Source: Bog-532 sp963830385 (GTDB taxonomy: Bacteria > Actinomycetota > Actinomycetes > Streptosporangiales > Streptosporangiaceae). Taken from it: a stretch of DNA of 64,000 bases. The stretch's first letter is position 1; each line of letters begins with the position of its first letter. The stretch lies in the NCBI GenBank assembly GCA_963830385.1, contig CAWHMD010000012.1, forward strand, positions 8,098-72,097. The letters run 5' to 3'. The position numbers and the translations under genes were made by a program. The notes beneath the pieces are model-generated. The model saw only the letters and a list, made by a program, of their open reading frames with translations, had not been told where the DNA came from and searched no databases. Of this stretch, positions 42,507 through 50,798 are shown piece after piece.

Positions 42507-43487
42507 GTGCCAGCGAAGATCCCCCAGCCGCTCGGCGGGTTCTGCTCGCTCGTGAGGTTCATGGAGCGGCACGGGCTGCTGTCCAGCCCGGCGAAGGTAC
42601 TGGTGCAGCCGCACGGCGAGCGGCTGAAGCACCACAACCCGAGGTGGATGGTCAAGCCCGGCCCGGCCGTCGATACCCGGGACGTCGTGGTCGAGGGCCG
42701 GGGCGGCCCGATCCCCGCGCGGGTCTACACCCGTCCCGGCACCGGGCCGGGCGCGCCCGCCATCCTGTTCGTCCACGGCGGCGCGTTCATCGACCTGGGC
42801 GTGGATCACTGCGACAACGTCCAGCGCGGCCTGGCCGCCCGCACCGGCTACGTGGTGGTGGGGCTGTCCTACCGGCTCGCCCCCGAGCACCCGTTCCCGG
42901 CCGCCCTGCACGACTGCGCCGACGTCCTGCAGTGGATGCACGACAGCCGGCCGGGCGGTCTCGACCCCCAGCGGATCGCGGTCGGCGGCGAGAGCGCCGG
43001 CGCCAACCTGGCCGTGGCGCTGTGCCTGTACGCGCGGGACAACGGCGGCCCGGCCATCAGCCACCAGTCGGTCTACTACCCCTTCACCGACACGTCGCTG
43101 TCGTCCCCCGACTGGGACAGCGGCCTGATGCCGGGCGCCGGCCGCCGGGCCGGCGAGCTGATGGTCCGCCTGTACGCGCGCGAGCACGCCGATGACCCGC
43201 TGGTGAACGTCCTCGGCGCCGACCTGCGCGGGCTGCCGCCCGCCACCGTCATCACCTGCGGCCACGACATCCTCCGGACCGACGGCCTGCGGCTGGTGGA
43301 GGCGCTGCGGGCGGCCGGCGTGGAGACGCTGCACACCCACCACGACGACATGCCGCACGGCTTCCTGATGCTCTCCCGGCTGACCCGCCGGTCCGACGAG
43401 TCCATGGACGAGATGGCCCGCGAAGTCACCAGGCGGCTCGGTGCCGGCGAGGCGATGTCGGCTCCTGGTCTCGATGGCGGAGGATGA
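42507..43487 (+). CDS. HSL-family alpha/beta hydrolase
   Basis: 326 residues from the GTG at 42507, with GGGGAGG five bases before it. An ATG at 42486 without a ribosome site is the alternative. Hormone-sensitive-lipase pattern: FVHGGAFIDLG (oxyanion HGG, about residues 89-99), SYRLAPEHPFPAALHD (about 117-132), nucleophile AVGGESAGANLAVAL (about 153-167), late His in MPHGFLML. It hydrolyses short acyl esters or related substrates. The last bases, including the stop, overlap the 3' end of the opposing tRNA-Ser(GGA) by 10 bases. Confidence 0.87.
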   Translation: MPAKIPQPLGGFCSLVRFMERHGLLSSPAKVLVQPHGERLKHHNPRWMVKPGPAVDTRDVVVEGRGGPIPARVYTRPGTGPGAPAILFVHGGAFIDLGVDHCDNVQRGLAARTGYVVVGLSYRLAPEHPFPAALHDCADVLQWMHDSRPGGLDPQRIAVGGESAGANLAVALCLYARDNGGPAISHQSVYYPFTDTSLSSPDWDSGLMPGAGRRAGELMVRLYAREHADDPLVNVLGADLRGLPPATVITCGHDILRTDGLRLVEALRAAGVETLHTHHDDMPHGFLMLSRLTRRSDESMDEMAREVTRRLGAGEAMSAPGLDGGG

Positions 43488-43562
43488 GGGATTCGAACCC
43501 TCGAGGGGTTGCCCCCAACACGCTTTCCAAGCGTGCGCCATAGGCCACTAGGCGAATCCTCC
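43478..43562 (-). tRNA. tRNA-Ser (anticodon GGA)
   Basis: Read on the minus strand: acceptor GGAGGAT/ATCCTCC with G discriminator, D arm with CCTAGTGGCC, anticodon stem CACGC/GCGTG around TTGGAAA (anticodon GGA), long variable arm TTGGGGGCAACCCCTC, T arm GAGGG/CCCTC around TTCGAAT. Class II and complete. The 3' end overlaps the hydrolase stop on the other strand. Confidence 0.95.
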
Positions 43563-43666
43563 GCGGGCAAGCTTACCGTGACCGCACGCCGCTGGTGACC
43601 CAGATTCCCGGCCCATGATTGGCGGGGACGGGCGAGGACGGTCCCGGGCGTGACTAGACTGTCCCG

Positions 43667-43759
43667 AGGTCCCCCGCGCGGCGTGCATCCTGCCAACCCC
43701 CCCAGGGCCGGAAGGCAGCAAGGGTACGCGGGCTCTGACGGGTGCGCGGGGGACTCTTT
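43667..43759 (+). ncRNA. ffs: Small signal recognition particle RNA (4.5S type)
   Basis: The conserved core is present: GTGCATCCTGCCAACC, then CAGGGCCGGAAGGCAGCAAG with the GGAA tetraloop. The outer helix GTCCCCCGCGC (43669-43679) pairs GCGCGGGGGAC (43744-43754), followed by a short U-run. It lies 50 bases before dnaX, as in many actinobacteria. The exact ends are estimated. Confidence 0.92.
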
Positions 43760-43808
43760 CCCGTCCCAGGGACGGTGGCGGATCGCCCGGACTGGCGAGG
43801 ACGGAGTC

Positions 43809-46256
43809 ATGGCAGAAGCTCCCTCCGGGGCCGGGCTGGCCCTGTACCGCAAGTACCGGCCGGCCACGTTCGCCGAGGTAAAGGGCCAGGAGCAGGTCAC
43901 CGAACCGCTCCGGCAGGCTTTGCGCAGCGGCCGGATCAACCACGCCTACCTGTTCAGCGGGCCGCGCGGCTGCGGCAAGACCTCCAGCGCCCGCATCCTG
44001 GCCCGCTCGCTCAACTGCGTCCAGGGCCCCACGCCGGACCCGTGCGGGGTCTGCGAGTCCTGCATCGCGCTGGCGCCGTCGGGGCCGGGCAGCATCGACG
44101 TGATCGAGATCGACGCCGCCTCCCACGGTGGTGTCGACGATGCCCGTGACCTGCGCGAGCGGGCGTTCTACGCGCCGGTGGCGGGGCGCTTCAAGGTCTA
44201 CATCATCGACGAGGCGCACATGGTGACCCAGCAGGGCTTCAACGCCCTGCTCAAGCTGGTCGAGGAGCCACCGCCGCACCTCAAGTTCATCTTCGCCACC
44301 ACCGAACCGGAAAAGGTCATCGCGACCATCCGGTCCCGGACGCACCATTATCCGTTCCGGCTGGTGCCGCCGGCTGTTCTCCGCGGGCTGCTCGAGGACA
44401 TCCTGACCAGCGAGGATGTCCGCTTCGACCCCGACGTACTGCCGCTGGTGGTGCGGGCCGGGGCGGGCTCGGCCCGGGACTCGCTGTCCGTGCTCGACCA
44501 GCTGGTGGCCGGGTCGGACGAGGCCGGGCTGACCTACGATCGGGCCATCGCCCTGCTCGGCTACACCGACGCCACCCTGCTGGACGAGATCGCCGAGGCG
44601 TTCGCGGCGGGCGACGGGGCGGCCGTGTTCCGCGTGGTCAACCGGATCATCGAGGGCGGCCACGAACCGCGCCGGTTCGCGGCCGACATGCTGGACCGCT
44701 TCCGCGACCTGATCGTGCTGGCCTCGGTGCCCGACGCGGGGGAGACCGGGCTGCTGGACGCGCCGCCGGACCGGCTGGACCTGATGCGGGCGCAGGCCGA
44801 GCGGTTCGGCATCGCCAGCCTGACCCGGGCCGCCGACCTCGTCAGCAACGGCCTGGACCAGATGCGCGGCGCGACGTCGCCGCGGCTGCTGCTGGAGCTG
44901 ATGTGCGCCCAGGTGCTGCTGCCCACGGCCAGCACCGACGAGAAGGCGTTGCTGGCCCGGCTGGAACGGGTGGAACGGGGCGGCGGCCTGGTCGCCGGTG
45001 CGGCGCCGGTCGCGCCCGCTCCGGCGGCGCCCGCCCCGATGGTGTCGGCTCCGGTCGCGCCGGGCCCTGGTCGCGCTGGCTCTGGTCGCCCCGGCTCCGG
45101 TCCCCCCGGCTCGCCAGCCCCGGAAGCCCCAGCGTCCCCGGCCGCCGCACCGCACTCAGCGGCCCCAGCGGCCGCGCCGTCCCCGGCGGCCGTACCGGTA
45201 TCAGCGGCCGAGAGCCCGGCGGGCTGGCCCGGCGCGGGTGCCGTCCCGCCGCCGCACCCCGCCCCCGCGCCCGCGGCCGCCAGCGGGGCCGGTGCCCCGC
45301 CAACGCCGGCCGCTGCCTCCGCTCCGGGCCCCGCCCAGGCCGCCAGCGCAGGCGCGGGCGCCGAGGCGATAACCCGCAACTGGCAGGCCATCCTGGAGGC
45401 GGTCAAGCGCGAGCGCCGGGTGGCGTGGATGCTGCTCAGCAACGCCGAAGTGCACTCCCTGGAGGACAACGTCCTCACGCTCAAGTTCGCCCGGGACGGC
45501 AACGTCAAGGGCTTCACCAGCAGCGGCTGCGATGCCGACCTGCAACGGGTGCTGTCCGGCCAGTTCGGCATGAACGTCAAGGTCAGGGCGCTGCTGGCCA
45601 GCGACCCGGCGGTGTCGGGCGGAGGCCACCCACGGCCAGACGCCGGGCGGTCCCGCCCGGCCGGCCAGGCCGCGCCTGCCACCGGCGGAGATGGCTGGGG
45701 TTCGCCTCGGTCAGCCCCGCCGGCCCCGCCGGGCCAGGGCCAGCCGCCGGGCCAGGGCCAGCCGCCGGGCCAGGGCCAGGCTGCGGGCCAGGGCCAGGCT
45801 GCGGACCAGGGCCAGACTGCGGACCAGGGCCAGACTGCGGGCCAGGGCCAGGCTGCGAGCCAGGATCGTCCGTCCGGCCCGGGCCGGCGGCCTGCTTCCG
45901 GCGGCCCGGCGGCCCCGCGCGACGCCGGCGGCCCGGGGTCCGCGGCCGTCTCCGCCGCGTCGGCGACCACCGATTCGTCGTGGCCGGACGATCCGTGGCC
46001 GGCCGACGAGTCGGCCCCTGACGGCCCGGACCCGGACTACCCGGGCGCCAACGGTGCCCGGGCGGCCCGGAACGGCCACGGTGATCAGCGCGCCAAAGGT
46101 AACCCCGGCGCGTCCGGGCCGGTCACCGGGTATCCCGACGAGATGGACATCCCCGACGCCGAGGACATGGCCTCCCCAGGCCAGACCGAGATCTCCGGGA
46201 TGGACCTGATCCAGCGCGAGCTGGGCGGGAAGATCATCGGCGAGATCGATGACTGA
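43809..46256 (+). CDS. dnaX: DNA polymerase III subunits gamma/tau
   Basis: 815 residues from the ATG at 43809; the frame is open upstream through ffs. AAA+ clamp loader core: Walker A GPRGCGKTSSA (about residues 45-55), zinc Cys set CGVCESC, DEAH box IIDEAHMVTQQGFNALLK, sensor-1 FIFATTEPEKV, and GSARDSLSVLDQ. The tail beyond residue 380 is Pro/Ala-rich, with a second folded part (ITRNWQAILEAVKRERRVAWMLL) and, later, seven 6-residue Gln/Gly repeats (45731-45857). It loads the sliding clamp. Downstream order ybaB-recR is classical. Confidence 0.95.
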   Translation: MAEAPSGAGLALYRKYRPATFAEVKGQEQVTEPLRQALRSGRINHAYLFSGPRGCGKTSSARILARSLNCVQGPTPDPCGVCESCIALAPSGPGSIDVIEIDAASHGGVDDARDLRERAFYAPVAGRFKVYIIDEAHMVTQQGFNALLKLVEEPPPHLKFIFATTEPEKVIATIRSRTHHYPFRLVPPAVLRGLLEDILTSEDVRFDPDVLPLVVRAGAGSARDSLSVLDQLVAGSDEAGLTYDRAIALLGYTDATLLDEIAEAFAAGDGAAVFRVVNRIIEGGHEPRRFAADMLDRFRDLIVLASVPDAGETGLLDAPPDRLDLMRAQAERFGIASLTRAADLVSNGLDQMRGATSPRLLLELMCAQVLLPTASTDEKALLARLERVERGGGLVAGAAPVAPAPAAPAPMVSAPVAPGPGRAGSGRPGSGPPGSPAPEAPASPAAAPHSAAPAAAPSPAAVPVSAAESPAGWPGAGAVPPPHPAPAPAAASGAGAPPTPAAASAPGPAQAASAGAGAEAITRNWQAILEAVKRERRVAWMLLSNAEVHSLEDNVLTLKFARDGNVKGFTSSGCDADLQRVLSGQFGMNVKVRALLASDPAVSGGGHPRPDAGRSRPAGQAAPATGGDGWGSPRSAPPAPPGQGQPPGQGQPPGQGQAAGQGQAADQGQTADQGQTAGQGQAASQDRPSGPGRRPASGGPAAPRDAGGPGSAAVSAASATTDSSWPDDPWPADESAPDGPDPDYPGANGARAARNGHGDQRAKGNPGASGPVTGYPDEMDIPDAEDMASPGQTEISGMDLIQRELGGKIIGEIDD
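45731..45857. repeat. Seven 18-bp tandem repeats in dnaX tail
   Basis: Seven units close to GGGCCAGGGCCAGGCTGC, in frame, encode PPGQGQ/AAGQGQ/ADQGQT hexapeptides in the disordered tail of tau. Copy number could vary between strains by slippage without shifting the frame. Confidence 0.85.
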
Positions 46257-46327
46257 GCCGCGTACTTAGTGTCCGCGTCAGGCCGTAGGCTCTCCAATTG
46301 ACGCTGACAACACCCAATGGGGGCAAC

Positions 46328-46768
46328 GTGAACCCTGACGGCCAGCTTGATATGCAGCAGCTGCTCGCCGCGGCCCAGCAGATGCAGGAACAGCTGATCA
46401 ATGCCCAGCAGGAACTGGCCGACACCGAGGTGTCGGGGACCGCTGGCGGCGGCCTCGTCACCGCCCGGGTCAATGGCCAGGGCGAGCTGGTGGACCTGAC
46501 CATCGCGGCGTCCGCGATCGACACGGACGACCTCGAAGAGACCGCGCAGACCATCGCCGACCTGGTGCTGGCGGCGGTGCGGGACGCGTACGCGCGCGCC
46601 GGTGACCTGCAGCAGGAGAAGATGGGCCCGTTCGCCAACGCGCTCGGCGGCGGGATGCCGGGCCTGCCGGAGATGCCCGGCATGCCGGGTGGCCTCGGCA
46701 CCCCGGGAGCCGGTGGCCTCGGCGGCCCGACCCTGCCCGGCACCGCAGAGCGGCCGGACGGCGAGTGA
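46328..46768 (+). CDS. ybaB: YbaB/EbfC nucleoid-associated protein
   Basis: 146 residues from the GTG at 46328 with GGGGG just upstream. A TTG at 46298 adds ten residues and lacks a ribosome site. Typical pattern: MQQLLAAAQQMQEQLINAQ (helix 1), VSGTAGGGLVTARVNGQGELVDLTI (beta part), AQTIADLVLAAVRDAYAR (helix). A Met/Gly/Pro-rich tail follows (GMPGLPEMPGMPGGLG). Forms DNA-binding dimers. It is encoded between dnaX and recR as usual. Confidence 0.93.
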   Translation: MNPDGQLDMQQLLAAAQQMQEQLINAQQELADTEVSGTAGGGLVTARVNGQGELVDLTIAASAIDTDDLEETAQTIADLVLAAVRDAYARAGDLQQEKMGPFANALGGGMPGLPEMPGMPGGLGTPGAGGLGGPTLPGTAERPDGE

Positions 46769-46816
46769 AACCACGCCGCCGGCCGGGCGGCGGGACCGAG
46801 CGAGACAGGGACTGAC

Positions 46817-47416
46817 GTGTACGAAGGGGTCATCCAGAACCTCATCGACGAGCTCGGCCGCCTGCCCGGAGTCGGGCCGAAGGGTGCCCAGCGGATCGCC
46901 TTTCATCTGCTGGCGGCCGACCCCGACGACGCGCGGAAGCTCGCGGCGGCGTTGCTGGAGGTCACCGAGCGGGTGAAGTTCTGCCGCGTCTGCGGGAACG
47001 TGGCGGAAGCGGACCAGTGCCGGATCTGCCTGGACACGCGCCGGGACCCGTCCGTCATCTGCGTCGTCGAGGAGCCCAAGGACGTCGCCGCGGTGGAGAA
47101 GATCCGCGAGTTCCGCGGCCGCTACCACGTGCTGGGCGGGGCGATCAGCCCCATCGACGGCATCGGCCCGGAGGAGCTGCGGATCCGGGAGCTGATGGCC
47201 CGGCTGTCCGACGGCACGGTCACCGAGCTCATCCTGGCCACCGACCCCAACCTGGAGGGGGAGGCGACCGCCACCTACCTGGCCCGGCTGGTCAAGCCGA
47301 TGGGGCTACGGGTGACCCGGCCTGCCAGCGGCCTGCCGGTGGGGGGCGACCTGGAGTACGCGGACGAGGTCACGCTGGGCCGGGCCTTCGAGGGACGGAG
47401 ATTGCTGGATGTCTGA
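46817..47416 (+). CDS. recR: Recombination mediator protein RecR
   Basis: 199 residues, GTG start. N-terminal helix-hairpin-helix LIDELGRLPGVGPKGAQRIAFHLL, zinc finger CRVCGNVAEADQCRICLD (about residues 56-73), Toprim segment ICVVEEPKDVAAVEKI, and GDLEYADEVTLGRAFEGRR at the end. It loads RecA with RecF/RecO at gaps. It overlaps the DUF5063 gene by eight bases. Confidence 0.96.
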   Translation: MYEGVIQNLIDELGRLPGVGPKGAQRIAFHLLAADPDDARKLAAALLEVTERVKFCRVCGNVAEADQCRICLDTRRDPSVICVVEEPKDVAAVEKIREFRGRYHVLGGAISPIDGIGPEELRIRELMARLSDGTVTELILATDPNLEGEATATYLARLVKPMGLRVTRPASGLPVGGDLEYADEVTLGRAFEGRRLLDV

Positions 47417-47984
47417 CACGCCGTCCGGCGCGGGGACGCCGGCCGAGGACTCGCCGGGCCCGGACCTGAGCCCGCTCGCCGACCAGATCGCCGAGAACGT
47501 CCGGCTGTTCCTGGACGGGATCGAGCGGCTGGCGGCCGGTGACGGCGGTGACGAGGCGGTACCGTTGCTGCTGCTCGAGGTCTCCCAGATCCTGCTGGCC
47601 GGGGCTCAGCTCGGGGCGACCACCGACGTGATCCTGGCCGGCAACCTGGAGCCGGAGGTGGGCGACGACCCGGACCTGGATGCGCTCCGGGCCGGCCTGG
47701 CCAGCCAGCTGCCGGACTGTGACGACTACGCCGAGCTGTTCGACCCGTACGCGGACACCCAGGCCACGGCGTTCCAGCTGTCGGACGACATCGCGGCGGT
47801 GGCCGCCGACCTCATCCACGGGCTCAAGCACTACCAGGCCAACCGCAAGCTGGAAGCCCTCTGGTGGTGGCAGTACTCCTACTTCAACCACTGGGGGACC
47901 CACGCGGGGGCGGCGCTGCGGGCACTGCAGTCGGTGGTGGCGCACGCCCGGCTGGACGTGGCCGAGGAGCGCACGGTCCTTTAA
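47409..47984 (+). CDS. DUF5063 protein
   Basis: 191 residues, ATG inside the recR 3' end. All-helical, acidic, with the end pattern ANRKLEALWWWQYSYFNHWGTHAGAALRALQSVV, which marks this actinobacterial family. It is always found between recR and lysC in this gene order, but no biochemical role is known to me. Confidence 0.85.
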   Translation: MSDTPSGAGTPAEDSPGPDLSPLADQIAENVRLFLDGIERLAAGDGGDEAVPLLLLEVSQILLAGAQLGATTDVILAGNLEPEVGDDPDLDALRAGLASQLPDCDDYAELFDPYADTQATAFQLSDDIAAVAADLIHGLKHYQANRKLEALWWWQYSYFNHWGTHAGAALRALQSVVAHARLDVAEERTVL

Positions 47985-48063
47985 TGAATTGTGGCCGGTT
48001 CGCGGGCGCTGGATAAACTCTGGGCGTCCCCCGCCCCGCAAGTGTGTGAGGAGTGCGCTGTTC

Positions 48064-49392
48064 GTGGCCCTGGTCGTGCAGAAATACGGTGGCTCTTCGG
48101 TGGCCGACGCCGACGGCATCAAGCGGGTGGCGCAGCGGATCGTGGCCACGCGCAAGGCCGGCGACCAGGTCGTGGTGGTGGTCTCGGCCATGGGCGACTC
48201 GACCGACGAGCTCATCGACCTGGCCAACCAGGTCAGCCCGCTGCCGCCCGGCCGCGAGCTGGACATGCTGCTCACCGCGGGCGAGCGGATCTCGATGGCC
48301 CTGCTGGCCATGGCCATCGCCAACCTGGGCTTCGAGGCCCAGTCCTTCACCGGCTCCCAGGCCGGCGTCATCACCGACTCCACGCACGGGAAAGCCCGGA
48401 TCATCGACGTGACGCCCGGCCGGATCTCGAGCGCCCTGGCCGGGGGTGCGATCCCGATCGTGGCCGGGTTCCAGGGTGTGTCTCAGACCACCAAGGACGT
48501 CACCACGCTGGGGCGCGGGGGGACCGACACCACGGCCGTCGCGGTGGCCGCCGCGCTGAACGCGGACGTTTGCGAGATCTATACCGATGTCGACGGCGTG
48601 TTCACCGCGGACCCGCGGATCGTTCGCACCGCGCGGAAGGTTCCGCGGATCAGCTACGAGGAAATGCTCGAGATGGCCGCGTGCGGAGCCAAGGTGCTGG
48701 TGCTCCGGTCGGTGGAGTACGCCCGCCGGTACGACATGCCCATCCATGTCCGGTCCTCCTTCAGCAACAAGACCGGCACCTGGGTCACCGGGCACGCCGG
48801 CGAAAAGATGGAAAACGGTCAACTGAGCACGGTGCAGGCGGGTGCCGGGCAGAACGCGGAGGAGTCCGAGGTGGAGCAGGCGATTATCTCCGGGGTCGCG
48901 CACGACCGGAGTGAGGCGAAGATCACCGTGGTCGGCGTGCCGGACCGGATCGGCGAGGCCGCCAGCATCTTCCGCGTCATCGCGGACGCCGGCATCAACA
49001 TCGACATGATCGTGCAGAACGTCTCGGCCGTGGCCACCGGGCGCACCGACATCTCGTTCACGTTGCCGCGCGACGACAGCCAGACCGCGATGACCGCGCT
49101 CCGCGGCCTGCAGGAGAAGATCGGCTTCGAGTCGCTGCTCTACGACGACAGCATCGGCAAGGTCTCGCTGATCGGCGCGGGCATGCGCTCCCACCCCGGC
49201 GTGACCGCCACCTTCTTCAGCGCGCTGGCCGAGGCGGGGGTGAACATCGAGATGATCTCGACCTCGGAGATCCGCATCTCGGTCGTGGTGGACCAGAAGG
49301 ACGTCGACGCCGCGGTCAACGCCACCCACAAGGCGTTCGACCTCGACGCGGGTGAGGTCGAGGCCGTGGTGTACGGGGGGACCGGGCGGTGA
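48064..49392 (+). CDS. lysC: Aspartate kinase
   Basis: 442 residues from the GTG at 48064 (GAGGAG 10 bases upstream). Kinase signature VVQKYGGSSVADADGIKRVA at the N terminus, FTGSQAGVITDSTH, LGRGGTDTTAVAVAAALNAD, then two ACT domains (ITVVGVPDRIGEAASIFRVIADAGIN and VSLIGAGMRSHPGVTATFFSALAEAGVN). First step of Lys/Thr/Met synthesis. Feedback control by Lys and Thr acts through the ACT domains. In relatives, an internal start gives a separate beta subunit. An internal ATG near 48808 (before ENGQLSTVQ) is a candidate here. It overlaps asd by four bases. Confidence 0.96.
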   Translation: MALVVQKYGGSSVADADGIKRVAQRIVATRKAGDQVVVVVSAMGDSTDELIDLANQVSPLPPGRELDMLLTAGERISMALLAMAIANLGFEAQSFTGSQAGVITDSTHGKARIIDVTPGRISSALAGGAIPIVAGFQGVSQTTKDVTTLGRGGTDTTAVAVAAALNADVCEIYTDVDGVFTADPRIVRTARKVPRISYEEMLEMAACGAKVLVLRSVEYARRYDMPIHVRSSFSNKTGTWVTGHAGEKMENGQLSTVQAGAGQNAEESEVEQAIISGVAHDRSEAKITVVGVPDRIGEAASIFRVIADAGINIDMIVQNVSAVATGRTDISFTLPRDDSQTAMTALRGLQEKIGFESLLYDDSIGKVSLIGAGMRSHPGVTATFFSALAEAGVNIEMISTSEIRISVVVDQKDVDAAVNATHKAFDLDAGEVEAVVYGGTGR

Positions 49393-50450
49393 GCGCCAAG
49401 CCGACCCTGGCCGTGGTGGGCGCCACCGGCGCCGTGGGCACGATCATGCTGGACCTGCTGTCCACCCGGGAGGACGTCTGGGGCGAGATCCGGCTCGTCG
49501 CCTCCCCCCGTTCGGCCGGCCGCACGCTCCGGGTCCGCGGCGAGGAAATCGAGGTACTGCCGCTGGCCGAGGACGTCTTCGACGGGGTCGACGTAGCCAT
49601 GTTCGACGTACCGGACGAGGTGTCCGCGCAGTGGGCTCCGGTGGCCGCCGCGCACAGCGCGGTGGCGGTGGACAACTCCGGCTCGTTCCGGCTCGACCCC
49701 GAGGTCCCGTTGGTGGTGCCCGAGGTCAACCCGGCCGAGGTGGCCAACCGCCCCAAGGGCATCATCGCCAACCCGAACTGCACCACGCTGTCGCTGATCG
49801 TGGCGGTGGCCGCGCTGCACCGGGAGTTCGGCCTGCAGGAGATGTCGGTGTCCTCCTACCAGGCCGCGTCCGGCGCCGGTCAGGCCGGCATCGACACCCT
49901 CTACGCCCAGCTCGACAAGGTGGGCGGCACCCGGGCCCTGGGCCAGCGCGCGGGCGACATCCGCGCGGCCGTGGGCGACCTCGGGCCGTTCCCCGCCCCC
50001 CTGGCCATGAACGTGGTGCCCTGGGCCGGCTCGCTGAAGGATGACGGCTGGTCGTCGGAGGAGCTGAAGGTCCGCAACGAGTCCCGCAAGATCCTCGGCC
50101 TGCCGGACCTGCGGGTCTCGGCCACCTGCGTCCGGGTGCCGGTGGTGACCACCCACTCGGTCGCGGTGCACGCGGTGTTCGACCGCGAGGTCAGCCGGGC
50201 CGAGGCGCAGCAGGTGCTGCGGGACGCGCCCGGCGTGGTGCTCATCGACGACCCCGAGCACGGGGAGTTCCCCACCCCGGCCGACGCGGTCGGGACCGAC
50301 CCGACCTGGGTGGGCCGGGTCCGCCGTTCGCTGGACAACCCGAACGCGCTGGAGCTGTTCGTCTGCGGCGACAACCTGCGCAAGGGGGCCGCGCTGAACA
50401 CGGCCCAGATCGCCGAGCTGGTCGCGACCGAGACCGTCGCTTCCGCCTGA
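49389..50450 (+). CDS. asd: Aspartate-semialdehyde dehydrogenase
   Basis: 353 residues, GTG in a GTGA overlap with lysC. NADP site AVVGATGAVG (residues 8-17), catalytic Cys in IANPNCTTLSLIV (residue about 131), substrate motif ATCVRVPVVTTHSVAVH (catalytic His). Second step of the aspartate pathway, giving the branch point to Lys/DAP and Thr/Met. Paired with lysC as in most actinobacteria. Confidence 0.96.
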   Translation: MSAKPTLAVVGATGAVGTIMLDLLSTREDVWGEIRLVASPRSAGRTLRVRGEEIEVLPLAEDVFDGVDVAMFDVPDEVSAQWAPVAAAHSAVAVDNSGSFRLDPEVPLVVPEVNPAEVANRPKGIIANPNCTTLSLIVAVAALHREFGLQEMSVSSYQAASGAGQAGIDTLYAQLDKVGGTRALGQRAGDIRAAVGDLGPFPAPLAMNVVPWAGSLKDDGWSSEELKVRNESRKILGLPDLRVSATCVRVPVVTTHSVAVHAVFDREVSRAEAQQVLRDAPGVVLIDDPEHGEFPTPADAVGTDPTWVGRVRRSLDNPNALELFVCGDNLRKGAALNTAQIAELVATETVASA

Positions 50451-50522
50451 CCCGCCTGCCTGGGTAAACGCCTATTTGACGGATTTGGCCGGTTCGCTAC
50501 CGGTATAACGGTTCCGGGCGGG

Positions 50523-50548
50523 GGACACGGCGAAGGAGGAACGTGTCC
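50523..50548 (+). promoter_or_regulatory. Hairpin sequestering a ribosome site and GTG start
   Basis: GGACACG (50523-50529) pairs CGTGTCC (50542-50548). The 12-base loop holds AAGGAGG (50533-50539), and the 3' arm contains the GTG start (50543) of a 14-codon ORF. Folding would hide the start codon. Confidence 0.45.
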
Positions 50549-50587
50549 TGTTCCGCGTGGGCACTGGATGGGCGGCGCATAGTGTAG
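50543..50587 (+). CDS. Possible 14-residue leader peptide
   Basis: GTG start with an excellent AAGGAGG three bases upstream. It encodes M-S-C-S-A-W-A-L-D-G-R-R-I-V and stops at TAG. It is far from the preceding asd gene (92 bases past its stop) and 211 bases before the next start. No known attenuator residue run is seen (one Trp, one Cys, two Arg). Could be a leader peptide or chance. Confidence 0.35.
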   Translation: MSCSAWALDGRRIV

Positions 50588-50798
50588 CGCTCCGGGCCCT
50601 GCGGGCGAAACGGGCGAACCCGATTTCACAGGAATTTTATATATCGATTCGTGCCCAACCCGTGATCAAACCTGCTACGGTTGCCCTTCGAATGGCAAAA
50701 CTGTCATAACGCAGCTTTTTACTCAACCGCTAACCGCACACAAATCGTGCGTCGCCCTTGGCTCTCTTTGGATCGTCACGGTCTTCAGGAGGCACGTC

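Larger units (their letters stand above)
50451..50798. other. Leader region of the haem-membrane/NuoF-like operon
   Basis: About 350 bases. It contains a hairpin that encloses a ribosome site (50523-50548), a 14-codon ORF (50543-50587), and a possible promoter TTGCCC (50681-50686)/CATAAC (50705-50710, spacer 18). The part from 50630 on is unusually AT-rich for this genome. Confidence 0.5.

Noticed and set aside
45731..45857. CRISPR array
   Set aside because: Adjacent 18-bp units with no spacers, inside dnaX.
47884..49329. Long minus-strand frame opposite lysC
   Set aside because: Reading of a high-GC third-position shadow. lysC is unmistakable.
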